DNA of 64,000 nucleotides from Corallium rubrum (taxonomy: Eukaryota; Cnidaria; Anthozoa; Scleralcyonacea; Coralliidae): assembly GCA_964035015.1 (NCBI GenBank), contig OZ035997.1, forward strand, positions 28,370,067 to 28,434,066, written 5' to 3'. This document shows, piece after piece, positions 1 through 11,518 of this stretch. The translations under genes and the position numbers were made by a program. The notes under the pieces are model-generated. The model searched no databases, was not told where the DNA came from, and worked only from the letters and a program-made list of their open reading frames with translations. Positions within the stretch are counted from its first letter, which is position 1. Every line of letters starts with the position of its first letter.

Positions 1-71
1 CGATTTTCTATGCGATTTCCGATCGTGGCTAGAGCCAGCGCTCTTGAGTGCGTTTAAAAGGGGAGGTTTCC

Positions 72-131
72 AGCCCTCCTAGGCGAGATCTCGGGTTGTC
101 ACTAGCGAGACCTCGCCTAGGAGGCTGGCCC
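72..131. repeat. Foldback hairpin at left edge
   Basis: CAGCCCTCCTAGGCGAGATCTC and CGAGACCTCGCCTAGGAGGCTGG are inverted copies with a short loop. It is part of the intron of gene 1. Nearby text (186-300) is homologous to 36670-36740. Confidence 0.6.
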
Positions 132-310
132 TCTTGTCATGTATACGCAAACAAATTTTTACAAGGAATTACGCTGAGATGCGGGATCTTGGCAAAGAGG
201 GCTAGCCCTACCAAGAGGGCCCTCCTCCGTATAAACATCCCTTTAATTCCACCGTTTATATGTAATTGTTACGTAGTTATGGTAGTTTTAGTGGGTCTAT
301 GTATGCATGT

Positions 311-459
311 ATGTATATATATATATATATATATATATACGTGTGGGTTTTGGTCTACGAAACGCAAGAGTGCTCGATAACATATAGTTAGAGCAAATAT
401 AGATTTTCGCTTACCTCAAAAGTCTGCAACAGGCTGTTTCATCTAAAAAAGAATCTTCA

Positions 460-520
<61 letters not shown>
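311..520. repeat. Two (TA)n microsatellites
   Basis: TA runs at 311-339 and 463-520 in the intron before the first gene 1 exon; the matching gene 2 intron has only short TA tracts. Confidence 0.95.
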
Positions 521-523
<3 letters not shown>

Positions 524-923
524 TGTGTATCAATCGTATATGTAGTGTATGTAAGAAATTCTGTACTTTATTAGCCCATGCATGAGTAGGATCTCCACAG
601 CAGCGGGGAGCCTCATGTCTGTAGGCTAAAGCATCTGTTCCAGTCATGGTAAGAACTAACTAGCAGCGAGCTGTGTGCTTGTATATAATTGAAAAGAACT
701 TGCAGTGCTTCTCTTGTTTACTTTCTTTTTGATTAGATGAAAATACTTGTAGCTCGCTGCAAGCAGCGAGTTTCTTCGATGACCCAAACAATTTATATTC
801 CTTAATTTAATCTGGCATTTTTTGGCTTTTTAGTTACTTCAGTACTTTAAATGTAAATCTTTATGGTAAAAACAAACGAATTTGAATAGATACAATTAAT
901 TTCTATTTTGTTTTGTTTTTTAG

Positions 924-1204
924 ATTCAATTTCTCAGAAAAGTTAGAGACAGCTTGTATCACCGTTATTAGCTATCTTTCACTCACACCGCTTGAGACCA
1001 CAGCTCAGGGCGAGGTTAACAAGACTTCATCACCTGCTCCAGAAAACTACGATGTTTTCTTATCATATTCTCATTGCAATGGAAACCAGGCGAAGAAAAT
1101 CATGAAAGAACTTCGAAGTTGTGTGCCAGATATTAATATCTTTGTCGATACAGCTGAGTTAAAAGCTGGAAGTGCATGGCAACAAACATTGTATCATGCT
1201 TTAG
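924..1204 (+). CDS. TIR gene 1 exon: first half of TIR2
   Basis: A pyrimidine-rich acceptor ending TTTTTAG precedes base 924 and a GTAAAT donor follows 1204. The exon encodes the C-terminal edge of TIR1, a Ser/Thr/Pro-rich linker and the start of TIR2, including the box 1 motif YDVFLSYS and the BB-loop region AELKAGSAW. Compared with the homologous exon at 38023-38303 it has nine amino-acid replacements in 94 residues, far more than the next exon. Confidence 0.85.
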
Positions 1205-4200
1205 GTAAATATTTATACGATATGAATAACAAGGTTTTTATTTAAGATTTAGAGACAGTAGCAACTTTCTTTTTAATCCTTTCCCATCAATGGGTTTTCC
1301 CCGTGACGAATAAAATCATCTGGCGTTAGCCAGAGTAAAATACATAAGACTTGAGAGTCGGATGCCACCCAGAAAGAGTTAAAGGGTATGGGCAATGAAA
1401 ACAAAAAATTTCAAAAGCAAACCAATGACATGAAGATACAATCTAGTGTGTTATTTAGACAAAAAGTATTAACCCAATAAAACAACTTAATTGCACATTT
1501 AAAGTTGCTAATGTGAATCACTATTTGCCATCTTGGATACATTTTTGACATGCATGTGACGCCACAAGCGAGGTAACGCGAAAACTTTAGTTAGCCATAC
1601 TTTCACATATATAAGTCTGAAACTCATTTTTTTGCAGATGATTTTCATTCTTGATTAAACCACAACACTTTAAAAACATACCGCAGAAATTCAGCTGCCA
1701 GAGGAATAAGTTTTATCATGTTTACCCAGCTTGTGACGTCAGTTAATTAGGCAATGTCTTACAACAAGATCGTGAACGGCAAGATTGTCTTTTGTCGAAA
1801 TTAGTGATGTTGTTTGGCACAAGAGTTGTTTTGTTTATTGGATTACAACCGCAAGACAGTTGTTAATCAGAAATTAAAAAAATGTGCACTTGTAATTTTT
1901 GTTGCTCTTATACCCTTTAAAGGAATCCGAATCTTGATTTTAACTCAATTTCTTAGCAAATACATGCTACGAAAAAAACGCCGAAATATTTTCCGAGGGA
2001 CGGACATGGTTTTGAAATCCACTGGGATTTAAGCACTTTCTGGCTTTTGAGCGAGACATAGGTGTCTTGAAGCCGATTAGAAGAAGATTAAGAAGGTAGA
2101 GGGCCATGCACTTTAGCAGTTTGTCTTCGCCACTGTACTATAACTGATATAGTTAATAGAAACTAAACATGGTTTGGAAGCTCAACAAAAGTCGTTGTTT
2201 TAAAAAAAAAACTTTCACGGTTACTGAACATATTGTGTTTTCTGTATAATGAAGCAATCATCCAATAGCAACGTTTGGGTTCAATCCATAGAAATAATAT
2301 ACATAGGTATATTATTTCTATGGGTCGATTACTCAACCGTACTGTTTAAATATTAATAAACCTAAAACAAAGGATTTGTGCACCTTCATGTACCTTTCAA
2401 CATGAATCGAAGCGTGACTGTTAACCGCTTTGAAGTTTTCCGGGTTTCCAAACCATGTTTATTTTCTATTAACTATGAACTGATCAACTAATTACCTTCT
2501 TGAAGTTTTTAGAAACTTTGAATAATGAACAAATTATCTGCTCATAAACAACTCGGGCTCGTTGTTTAATTATTAAATATAAATATATAATATATGAACA
2601 AAAGAAATCGAAAGTTTTTTTATATATATTCTAAATGCTGACAACCCTTGCATATAAATATATCTTGAATTCAGAAAATAGACGTTTTGCCCTGCATGTA
2701 TTGTTTAGAATGGAACTGATCACCACACAGCAAAGTGCAACGAGTAGTCGCCTTTTTTTGGCAGCTTTCTATTCCAGAACGTTTGAAACACTAGTGACCT
2801 ACCTAGGCTCTTTGTATCTTTGAGTTGCGCAAAACAAATCTCACTTGTTGTTAAAGTGCCTATGAAACGAAAATTAAGTTTGTCTTATTTGAAAGAATAC
2901 TTAAAGTGGTAGAGTAACATCTTTTGCAGTTTTTCCTTTCCTTGCCTCGCGTTCTTGAGATATTTCAGTTTGTTTGATATGCAAATTAAACATTTTGACG
3001 TCACACGTGCATAATGAGTTATCGAAAAAGTTATATATCTTTGCTAGTATCAAATACAATAATCACTTGAAGATCTACATGTTTAGTGTTGTGCGCGAAA
3101 CACATCCACATGCTTCATTCAAATTAATTTGGTTTGATAATAGAAAATATATCTAACCTTCTCCGATAGCTCATTATGCACCTACGACGTCAAAATGTTT
3201 AATAATTTGCATATCAAACAAACTAAAATATCTCACGAATGAAGCAAGGAAACGAAAAATTACAAAAGATGTTACTCTATGATTTTAAGTGTTCTTTCAA
3301 ATAAGACAGACTTAATTTTCGTTTCATAGGCACTTCAACGAAGTGAAAATATGCAACTGTTGTATATGGTGGTTGGTGGTGTTATCATATATAATATGGG
3401 CAATGGAATGCAGCTTAATTTTTCCAGCTCGGATTACACACTGAAATTCGTATTACACACGGTTTAACCGGTTTTAAAGTAATGTATTAGCTGAACAGTT
3501 ATAGTAAATATCTTATTGAATGCATGGTTTAACCAATTATATATACGGTCGAGTCATTTTACTCGTTTTCGCATTTTTCTCGCCCTTTCAGGGCTTGGAA
3601 AAATACATCCGAAACTTGTAAAATACCCGTAGCCGTAAATCGGACAAGCCATTCAATATAGAAATTGCTATTTCCATGCATTGTTTCTTTATTCTAGATT
3701 GCTCCAAAGTTGTGATTGCCTTGATTTCCAACGATTATCTTCGTTCTAAAGTTTGTATTGAGGAATTAAACTTAGCTGTGGCCATTCAATTACAAGATAA
3801 TTGCAAAGTTTTGCCTCTTATTATTGAGCCACTTGAAGAGAACGTAGAATGGTTAAGTTTGCTTTCACCAATCAACTGTTTGGAAGAAACGTCTCAGAAT
3901 GAAATCTCCACAACTGCTGTTTGCAAAGCTATCGTGAAAGAACTACAGGATGTAAAAGGTAAAAAAATATCATGCTGGTATTAACTTCTTACTTTATTTT
4001 ATAGACTTTCTAGAAATCTCAAAACGATGTTGTTGCTACCTAAGGCTATATTTAAAGAACTGTCTGTTGTTCTTATTTTATTGTCCTGTTGTTCAGACAG
4101 AAATTGTGCGCGAAGGCTGCATTATCTTTAAATCAATTTTTTGTTCTAATCAAAATACATAACGCAATGATGTAAATGATTATCAGTTTCCTGTTCATTA

Positions 4201-7200
4201 CCATTTTCTCTAGCGCACTGCAGGGCTTGAAATAACGGCCAGACAGGCGCCGGTCACGTTGTCCAGTCAAACATGTTTTTTTCTTGGACACGACCCGTTT
4301 TTGGCCGGTCAAATATATTGCCATAAACAAACCCTTGTAATATTCACTTTTATTTATTCATCTATTTAAACTTATTTAAAAAAGGGGGCCCTTTCAAGGG
4401 GTGGTTTGTGTATATACACAAAATCTCTACTAAGTTTATTTACATATTACTAAAAACTACTATTGAATATACGTATCAAGTGTAGGTTACTTACACAAAT
4501 TGCACGAATTGACTGGACAACATGACCGGCAATCCAAGGATTTGTTCGGTCAATACTCAATTCTGACTGGACAATGTCCGTTGACCGGCCGTTATTTCAA
4601 GCCCTGTACGTCAGGCACTATTTATTCTCGCGTCAGCAACTCGGCATATGGAGTACCTCTCATTGCCATTGCGTCGACGTTGTCGCGGCTAGAATGAATA
4701 ACCTGAGTATCAGGCCCTCTAACGGGTGGGATTAAGTTGTTTTTGGGAAGAGTCGAAGAGATCTTTTCTCCCCAAGCTTCTCCAATATCCTTCTACTGTG
4801 TGACCCAGGGTTATTTAAGCTTATTTATTGATCTTTCAAAAATTTTGTGTTTGAGTTACGATTTGACTAAATAACCTTCATGGATCAGAAGGTTTAATAT
4901 AACAATACACCTCTTTTGCTTACTATACAGGGAGGCTGTGGCCCCCAAGCGAGCCGTGCAGACTTCCCAGGGGGGCGGCCTGCCATCAAAGGGAAAAAAA
5001 CCCTGTAAAACCTACCGAGTCTAGAAAACTTTGAATACTTGACATTAGAGCTGAGCCGATCATCGGCAAAACATCGGCAGAGCCGATTAACGGCTAGTTT
5101 TTCTCACAATCGACCATCGGCCGATTGTCTTTCACCATCGGATCGGCTGTCTCGTGACTCTCGTCCTCGTATTTCTGCTCTCTCTCGTTTATCTTTATCA
5201 TAGCCTGTGTAGAGCCGCAACCCTCCCGTCAAAATCGGGGAGCGAGCGTCTGTGGTACGGCTTTCACTGGTCAGGTTCAAATTCAATAGTATACTTCAAT
5301 TCTTTACCTTGTTTGGCATTTTTGCGCTTGTTGAGTTGTTGGTACAAAAATATTTTAAATAAAGGAAACACTGCTGACTACAGTACTTGACTGTTTTTTG
5401 TTTTTCTTTTGTTCATTGCGAAACTTGAGATGAATAAAACGACAAAACGGGAGCACTGAACATCAGGTTAGCAAACATCGGGTTTGCCGATTAATCGGCC
5501 GATGGTGTGGAAGTATCGGCTCTTAGCAATCGGTATCAGCAATCGGCTTTTTATTTAACATCGGCTCACCTCTACTTGACATTGCTAATTAATAATGTAT
5601 ATACATTATATAACTAATTTTTTTTAGTCTTGTTTAATTTCCACTATTTATTTCTTATTATTTTTTTCTTATATAGGACCACCAAACAAACTTGGGTTTG
5701 CGGAAAATATGAAGATAAAATCATTGGCATCTGTTTTAGAAGATGCTCGATCTCTCTTCTTTCAAGATCATTTTGCATCGCTGGTTGTTCCTCCAGACCA
5801 CGCTGGTGGTCGTGCTGTGGGATCTTGCGTCATTAGTCCTAAGAATGCCTCAACTAATGTAGATATTTATATCATCTCCTCCTCAGATGACTCACAGCAT
5901 TGTCAACTCTTGCAACGTCTAATTCTCTCCCAAGATCCGTCGTTAATTATTAAGAAGTCATCTGATGAAAACAACTCAGTTCGCTTAACTTTCCTTGATG
6001 AAGCCCGTTTGATCATTCCTTTGTTGTCTAGCAGCTATTTGGAGTCTCCTGAATTAGTTCATGAACTAAACATTGCTTGGTGTCGACAAAGGTACTCTTC
6101 CAACTTGTGTTTTCTGGCAATCACTTTAGACAAACTGCGGGACAGGCCAACGTATGTCCATCTTTTCCCGTGTTTTTTCAACTGTGATGACAATCAATGG
6201 ACGGAAAACCCAGCCAATCTAAAACAATTTCCTGCAAATGAGCTGTCCCATGGTTTTGCAACATGCGAAAGTCCGCTGAAGGTTTTGCTTTGCTTTGTCA
6301 CTGCAGCAAATTATTTACATCAATGGTTAGAAGAGCAAGAATGCACTGTGGCTGGTTTACACAACAAGTTTATCAATTATGTTCACTTGAGTAGATGCAT
6401 TCAACGTTCAAAAGCAGAAACACCCCAAGAGCAAAGTCAGGGAAAGAACGACGCCACAGTTGGATCTGCAAAGAAAGTAAATTTTCAGGAAAATACCGTG
6501 ACAAATAATGAAGACGAATTTTGCATTCAACGTTCAAAAGCAGAAACACCCCAAGAGCAAAGTCAGGGAAAGAACGACGCCATTGTTGGATCTGCAAAGA
6601 AAGTAAATTTTCAGAAAAATACCTTGACAAATAATAAAGACGAACTTTGCATTCAACGTTCAACAAAAGGTCCGCTATGCGAACATGTATCTGCGCCAAA
6701 CCCACCACTGTGAGAATCACTTGTTAAAATCTTGTAACATCTTGTGCGATTTTGGAAAATCTTGTAAGATCTTAAGAAAAATCTTATAAGATTTTTACAC
6801 GTAGATCTTATAAGATTTTACCGAGATCTTATAAGATAATTAAAGATCAGAGAAAGTACACGTTCAATTCTCTGACCAAAATAATTTTTTATCATGACTC
6901 GGCACAAAAACTGTGGTAGATCACAGTCAAAGTTTACTATAAGTCACGTTAAAAATACTTACCAGTTTTATCATGCAAAGTTTTGTCGGAAATATAGAAT
7001 TTAATGGCTAACTGAAGATATATCCCAAACAGCTGTTGAGCCGGATACCGCGGGTCTAAAGTATACCCCTGAATCGCCTGTAGGTTTGTGCCATTTTGGA
7101 AACTTATACCGGCGTTAGATAGAGCGTTAATTCTGTACAACAAATGTGAATTAAAAAAAATCGTAGAATAGCAACGGAGAAAAATCTATTTGAACTGAGA

Positions 7201-8112
7201 TGAGCGCCAAATATCAAATGTCAATTATTGGGTCAAACGCAATCATATTTAAAGTATCCCTAAATCGTCTGTAGGTTTGTGCCATTCACGAAACTGTCTT
7301 CTACAGTTAGATACAGCGTTAAATTAGTGTTTTAGTCCAAAACTTTGTCGGAAATATAGAATTTAACGGCTAACAGCCGTATTGGGATATACTCTTCATT
7401 GCAGTTGAGCCGCCCTCGGATACCGCGTTTTTAAAGTATACCCCTGAATCGTCTGTAGGTTTGTGCCATTCACGAAACTTCAACAGTTATATAGAGCGTT
7501 AAATTCTGTACAACACATGTGAATTAGAAAACATGGTATAGAACAGCAACGGAGAAAAGGCTATTTGAACTGACGTGAGCGCAAATATCAAATATCAAAT
7601 TGCATTATTACGCTATTTACTTCAATACGGTCAAAGTCGTCAAACACGGTCATATTTAAAGTAAATCCCTGAATCGTCTGTATATTTGTGCCATTTGGGA
7701 AACTTGCACGGTTAGATAGAGCGTAAAATTCTGTACAACGTGTGTGAATTAGAACAAATCGTATATATAGAATAGCAACGGAGAAAAATCTATTTGAACT
7801 GAGATGAGCGCAAATATCAAATTGCATTATTATGCTATCACTTGGCGCACGGTCAGACGCAATCATTTTAAAGTATTCCCGAATCGTCTGTAGGTTTGTA
7901 CCATTCACGAAATTCGTACAGTTAAATAGAACGTTAAATTATATACAAGATATGTGAATTTGAAAAAATCGTATAGAATAGAACCCTGAAAATCGTAGTA
8001 TTTTAATCCAAAACTTTGTCGCTTCGAAGGACTTCGTGATATGGCGGACGAAATATTGTTACACCAGTAACAGCACACACTACAGGTCAGTGGTTACCCA
8101 AAAAAGCTAACC

Positions 8113-8183
<71 letters not shown>

Positions 8184-8461
8184 CACGATAGCAATATATC
8201 TGCTGCGCAGATACAAAAACCGAAACACCCCAAGAGCAAAGTCGGGGAAAGAACGACACCACAGTTGGATCTGCAAAGAAAGTAAATTTTCAGGAAACTA
8301 CCGTGACAAATAATGAAGAGGAGCTTTGCAGTAATTTAGATGAACATCAGGCGCCAAATTACGAAGCCAAGGCAATTAAGAACAATGAAGCCACACCGCC
8401 ATTAGATAAAAAAAAATCTGGCCGTAATTCTTCTTCTTCCACGACATGTTTGATCTTTTAA
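924..8461 (+). CDS. TIR gene 1: 3' part of a multi-TIR protein (left part outside window)
   Basis: This is the upstream paralogue of the complete gene at 11371-44235. Exons in the window are 924-1204, 3698-3958 and 5677 onward, with the same intron phases as gene 2. They encode TIR2, TIR3 and the repeated C-terminal linker. The first exon starts in phase 2, so an upstream exon ending in two codon bases (the TIR1 exon) must lie left of base 1. Read straight through, exon 5677 stops at 6713 without the prenylation box. If 6670-8210 is spliced, the frame continues through 8211-8461 to a CLIF terminus as in gene 2. TIR domains act as adaptors or NAD-cleaving enzymes in immune signalling; which applies here is not shown by the sequence. 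Confidence 0.75.
2149..2477. mobile_element. TIR MITE (ATAGTTAATAG family) in gene 1 intron
   Basis: Terminal inverted repeats of about 31 bp (starting ATAGTTAATAGAAA and containing ACATGGTTTGGAA) face each other. A direct repeat AACTGAT flanks the element at 2142-2148 and 2478-2484. The paralogous intron of gene 2 has a single AACTGAT at 39154-39160 and no insertion, so this copy arrived after the gene duplication or was lost from the other copy. It contains a smaller palindrome around 2285-2322. Related copies lie near 42441-42730 and 55290-55500. Confidence 0.75.
2855..3334. mobile_element. Foldback MITE with TTAA target site, copy A
   Basis: The long arms are inverted copies of each other, and the termini read AGTGCCTATGAAACG inward from both ends. 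It is flanked by TTAA on the left (2851-2854) and TCAA, a one-base variant, on the right (3335-3338). The matching place in gene 2's intron, near 40763, reads TTGTTAAAGAAGTG without the insert. TTAA duplication is typical of piggyBac-type transposition; no transposase is present, so it is non-autonomous. Confidence 0.8.
3698..3958 (+). CDS. TIR gene 1 exon: second half of TIR2
   Basis: An acceptor TTTATTCTAG precedes 3698 and a GTAAAA donor follows 3958. The exon encodes SKVVIALISNDYLRSKVC followed by IEEL, the region that holds the putative catalytic glutamate of NADase-type TIR domains (CIEEL, compare the WCLxEL motif of plant TIRs). The rest of TIR2 follows, ending in KELQDVKG. Against the gene 2 exon only two residues differ out of about 87, while six base changes are silent. 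Confidence 0.85.
4221..4606. mobile_element. TIR MITE (CAGGGCTTGAAATAACGGCC family)
   Basis: The ends are inverted repeats beginning CAGGGCTTGAAATAACGGCC and closing with its complement. The subterminal parts (GACTGGACAACATGACCGG and relatives) are also inverted. The paralogous intron of gene 2 around 42050 lacks it. No clear target-site duplication was found next to the ends, so the superfamily is not assigned. Confidence 0.65.
5046..5574. mobile_element. hAT-like MITE with 8-bp target duplication
   Basis: The terminal repeats TAGAGCTGAGCCGAT and ATCGGCTCACCTCTA match at 14 of 15 positions as inverted repeats. The element is flanked by the exact 8-bp duplication CTTGACAT (5038-5045 and 5575-5582), the length made by hAT transposases. 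The interior is built of many ATCGGC/GCCGAT motifs. There is no transposase gene. Confidence 0.8.
5677..6713 (+). CDS. TIR gene 1 exon: TIR3 and repeated C-terminal linker
   Basis: The acceptor TTATATAG precedes 5677; the reading frame joins the previous exon as KG-PPNKLGF. The exon encodes a divergent TIR (weak box 1 around VDIYIISSSDDS, with SPELVHEL retaining the glutamate). Two full copies and one aborted copy of a roughly 42-residue repeat beginning CIQRSKAETPQEQ follow. Unspliced, it stops at 6711-6713 after PNPPL, inside inserted DNA. A GT at 6670-6671 is a possible donor; with it the coding part would end at 6669. Confidence 0.8.
6724..6843. repeat. Cluster of ATCTTATAAGAT palindromes
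   Basis: About six near-copies of the self-complementary unit ATCTTATAAGAT or AATCTTGTAAGAT stand in a row, separated by short spacers. Each could form a small hairpin. The cluster lies at the left edge of the insertion in gene 1. Confidence 0.7.
6955..7985. repeat. Degenerate tandem repeat, about 180-225 bp period
   Basis: The phrase CGTCTGTAGGTTTGTGCCATT recurs (with changes) near 7074, 7267, 7449, 7675 and 7887. Each is accompanied by AGAGCGTTAAATTCTGTACAAC-like and AGCAACGGAGAAAAATCTATTTG-like blocks in the same order. It is a short satellite-like array inside the insertion. Confidence 0.75.
8113..8182. repeat. (CA)n microsatellite
   Basis: About 35 uninterrupted CA units near the right end of the insertion in gene 1, about 30 bp before the candidate splice acceptor at 8209-8210. 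Confidence 0.95.
8211..8461 (+). CDS. TIR gene 1 candidate last exon with CLIF prenylation box
   Basis: In the frame expected after splicing 6670-8210, this stretch encodes the last C-terminal repeat (TETPQEQSRGKND...), the unique tail and the terminus TTCLIF followed by TAA at 8459-8461. It matches gene 2 codon for codon apart from a few substitutions and one extra Ser. The intact frame and conserved CaaX-type end suggest it is still, or was recently, translated. Without splicing it is an orphaned fragment. Confidence 0.6.
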
Positions 8462-11370
8462 CTGTTTCTCTGAAGTGCAGAGCATAAGGACTCTGTGCAC
8501 TTACAGAGTTTTTAAATATTTTGGCACGTAATTGTTATGCTTACTTTGGCACGAGATTTAGTATTCTAAACATATAGTATAGACATTTGTAGTATTTTGG
8601 CATTTGCTCTTTTGCACTGTGTTGGTTTACATACGATACGGTCCTAAGTGCATAAACAGAATGAAAGTTTTAATTTACATGCATGCATATACATATACAT
8701 ATACATTCTTAATATTTAATGTATCTATTATTCAAATGTTACTTTTACACCAACCTCGTGCTCAGGGCATTTTGCCTCCACGTTGGAGGTCGACGATGGC
8801 CCTAGCTGGTCAGGTGACTCCCAGAATTTTGGGGTGTTTTGGCAAGAAAATTTATGCGGTATAATACGTATACATGAATAATAAATCGAGGATACATGTA
8901 AATGTCATGAACAAACATATGTCTAATGTTGCTCTTGACTTTAACTAAAGCTATCGTTTCCATTCTCTGGGTAAACTTTGCAGAGTGGATCTATTGCAAT
9001 TCAAATTTTCATGAATAAATTATACTCTATCTGAATTAATCGAGTTCTAAAACTGGCCAATCAGATGATTATAGAATCGACCAGCCGAGGCCAGGAGGCA
9101 AAATGCCCTGGGTACGAGACTGAATTTTACACATGTAAAAATAATGTTCATAAATTATAGTTTTACATGTGAAATTACTTAGGTTATGTTTCTAATTTTA
9201 TCACATATGAATAGCATCATAGATTCCAGTTTTACATGTGAAATCAATTTTATTAAGCATTCTTAATTTTATCACATGTGGAAATTATGTAAAAGTTTTA
9301 CATGACGGTGTAACTTAATTCTATTATAAAATCTTAATTTTAGGAAACATCATTTTAATAAATTAAAATATCACATGCAAAATTTTACATGAAATTTTAC
9401 AAAAAGATTGGAATATTCAGGGCGGACCCTTAGAAAAGTGATAGAGGGGGGGGGGGAACCTTTTCAGCGTGCACGATACTTTTTTGTCAATTACTCGCGC
9501 AGCATTTTTTCTCTCAGGTTTTTAGCCTGTGCTGGCTGTGTGCAATTAAAGAATTTTCTTTGTGTACGAGTCTTTTCCCGTTCAAATTGCCTTGCACGCA
9601 CCTTATCACTTTTCTAATGGTCCACACCTCAAAACATGAGCAGCAGTGTTTGAAAAAAACAACACGTGCTGCAAATATTTTGAATAGCGTCAAAAATGAC
9701 CCATTTCTCAAGTTCATGCTTGGCGTAGTAATTTTGAAAAGTAACGTTCTCTCATCTAAGCCGAGAAAATCAAAGCTAAAGTTTATGTAAATCAGTAGGA
9801 TTATTTATTATAAAACCACATACGTACATGGTACAGTACTGATTTTCTTTGTTTTCTTCCTGCAAAAATTATTGATGAGTTTTTGAAATGTTTGGATTTT
9901 CCAAAAGTTTTAATTCCTTGAATTTAAAAAATTTAGTATTTTGAAATTTTCAGTTAAAGGTCAGATTGTTTTTGAAATATGGTTTTCTTTGTTTCACTAG
10001 ACTTGAGCGGGATTTTAAAGTTTTCGTGTCGATCGCTGTGCGTTAAAAAGACTCGCCTTTTGAAACGCACTTTGAAATCTTGATAAAATCCGTGGGGTAT
10101 TAAATTAAATGGCACATGATTCTCGTGGATATAAGACTCAAAACTGATCTATGATCGATTTCCAATTGACATGAAATTTTTAGGGTTTGCATGTATCAAC
10201 TATAACGTTTAGTTGATTTCAGTTGTCTTTTAAGCATAGAGGACAGACACATGGATCACGTCAGATCACGTCAGCTGACTTGCTTTTTTCTTTCTTCATG
10301 CCCCAAATCCGGCAAGAAGTATTGTGTAATTTTTATATTGTATAAAACAAATAGATTCCATTTTGTTGTTGTCTGTTCAGTTATAGACGCACAGAAGACG
10401 TCACAACGTGGTAAGAACATCGTGACCCACTCGGTTGCATCTCGTGGGCCACTTTTTTGTTCTTACCACGTTGTGACGTCATCTGTGCATCTATAACTGA
10501 ACAGACAACGACAAAATGGAATCTATTTGTTACATATATGTTATCAAATCCACAACTTGCGCAGTTCGTATTTAAATTTACGTCAGCAAATTATAATTTA
10601 TAAGTTCGTTGAATTGGATTTATACGAAATAGTTTTTCAACGATCATGACGAAAGAAATCTTCGCCGCTAATTTAAAACGGAAGAAATCTTGAAAATGAA
10701 AATTGATATTAATAATATATTGTCTATAGTTGTCAGTTGAACGCTAGGACGCCGTTGGCATTATGTCTTTTCTTGGCCACTGTTTATTGAATGAAAATTT
10801 GTCATTTGGTATCTCGTTGCGTTTTTTTTTTAATATTAACTTTGCATGTTCTTTCGGTGTGTCAATACATGACTACAGATAAGTTATGAACCTTGCTAAC
10901 TAATTTTCTGGGATGTTTTCTGATCTGTGTGTCATACTGTCATTAATGCAACAAAAACAGAAATTAGTGGGGGAGGGGAGGGTTAAAAATGCATATAAAG
11001 CGGGCGAGGGGTTGTTGCGTTCATGTATTTCTACTCCCAGTACTTCTTTATAGAGACTTGTCAGCGTGTACATTCCGTAACGCCAGAAACGACTGGAGCT
11101 GAAACGGCACAAAAACCTGGGTACGAGATTGGCTTGAAATCGAACGCAGCTGCGCACCAGTTGTTGCGCACAGGAGTTCTGTGTGTCGAGGTGATAAGGT
11201 CGCGGATGTTTTGTTTACCTGGCGAGAAACAAGGAAAAAAGAAACAAGTTTTGAAACCGTTGCAAGTGCAACTCTGCTGTTAACTTTCCTTGAACCTGAT
11301 CGGGCTTATCGCTGCTTTAATATGCCGAATATGTAGCTTGATAAATCCTAAATCAAATTCAAAATTTAAT
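8462..11370. other. Region between TIR gene 1 and TIR gene 2
   Basis: No gene is recognised. 8462-9740 is homologous to 44236-45480 downstream of gene 2, so the duplication includes the 3' flank. It holds runs of TTTTACATGTGAAAT-like repeats (9120-9400) and a G-run near 9447-9457. A strong foldback lies at 10346-10531. The promoter of gene 2 should lie toward the right end, but no motif could be assigned. Confidence 0.6.
10346..10531. repeat. Foldback element, arms about 72 bp
   Basis: Two arms (AACAAATAGATTCCATTTTG ... and its complement ending ATCTATTTGTT) are nearly perfect inverted copies around a loop of about 40 bp. It could be a short MITE; no clear target duplication was seen. Confidence 0.75.
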
Positions 11371-11518
11371 ATGCCTGGAAAGACTGGAATTCTTGCTGTC
11401 AATTCATTGGAAGTAGTAACAGACATCGGCAAATGTCAAATTCAGCTTTGTGTTGGAGATATTACAGCTTTATCAAAAGAAGACGAAGTTGATGTTCTTG
11501 TAATATCGGCATTTCCAG
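11371..11518 (+). CDS. TIR gene 2 exon 1: start of macro-like domain
   Basis: ATG at 11371 was chosen because the protein from there (MPGKTGILAVNSLEVV...) begins the domain. The frame is open upstream to about 11290 but offers no better ATG. It encodes LCVGDIT and VDVLVISAFP, which resemble the first strands and the GDIT loop of macro domains. Donor GTAAAG follows 11518 and the exon ends after one base of a glycine codon. Confidence 0.75.

Larger units (their letters stand above)
6670..8210 (+). other. 1.5 kb insertion in gene 1 coding tail; candidate new intron
   Basis: Gene 2 has continuous coding sequence here; gene 1 has 1541 bp inserted between the codons for RSTK and TKTETP. It starts GTCCGC and ends CTGCGCAG, so it could be spliced with the frame kept (g plus at gives Asp, then TKTETPQEQ). 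The donor is weak because it lacks purines at +3 to +5. Inside are a palindrome cluster, five degenerate repeats of roughly 180-225 bp and a CA microsatellite. Confidence 0.5.

Noticed and set aside
8094-8276. Small Cys-Val repeat protein on the minus strand
   Set aside because: Translation of the CA microsatellite.
11290-11370. Longer N terminus for TIR gene 2 with a hydrophobic signal-like stretch
   Set aside because: The frame has no ATG before 11371, and the added residues would need a TTG start.
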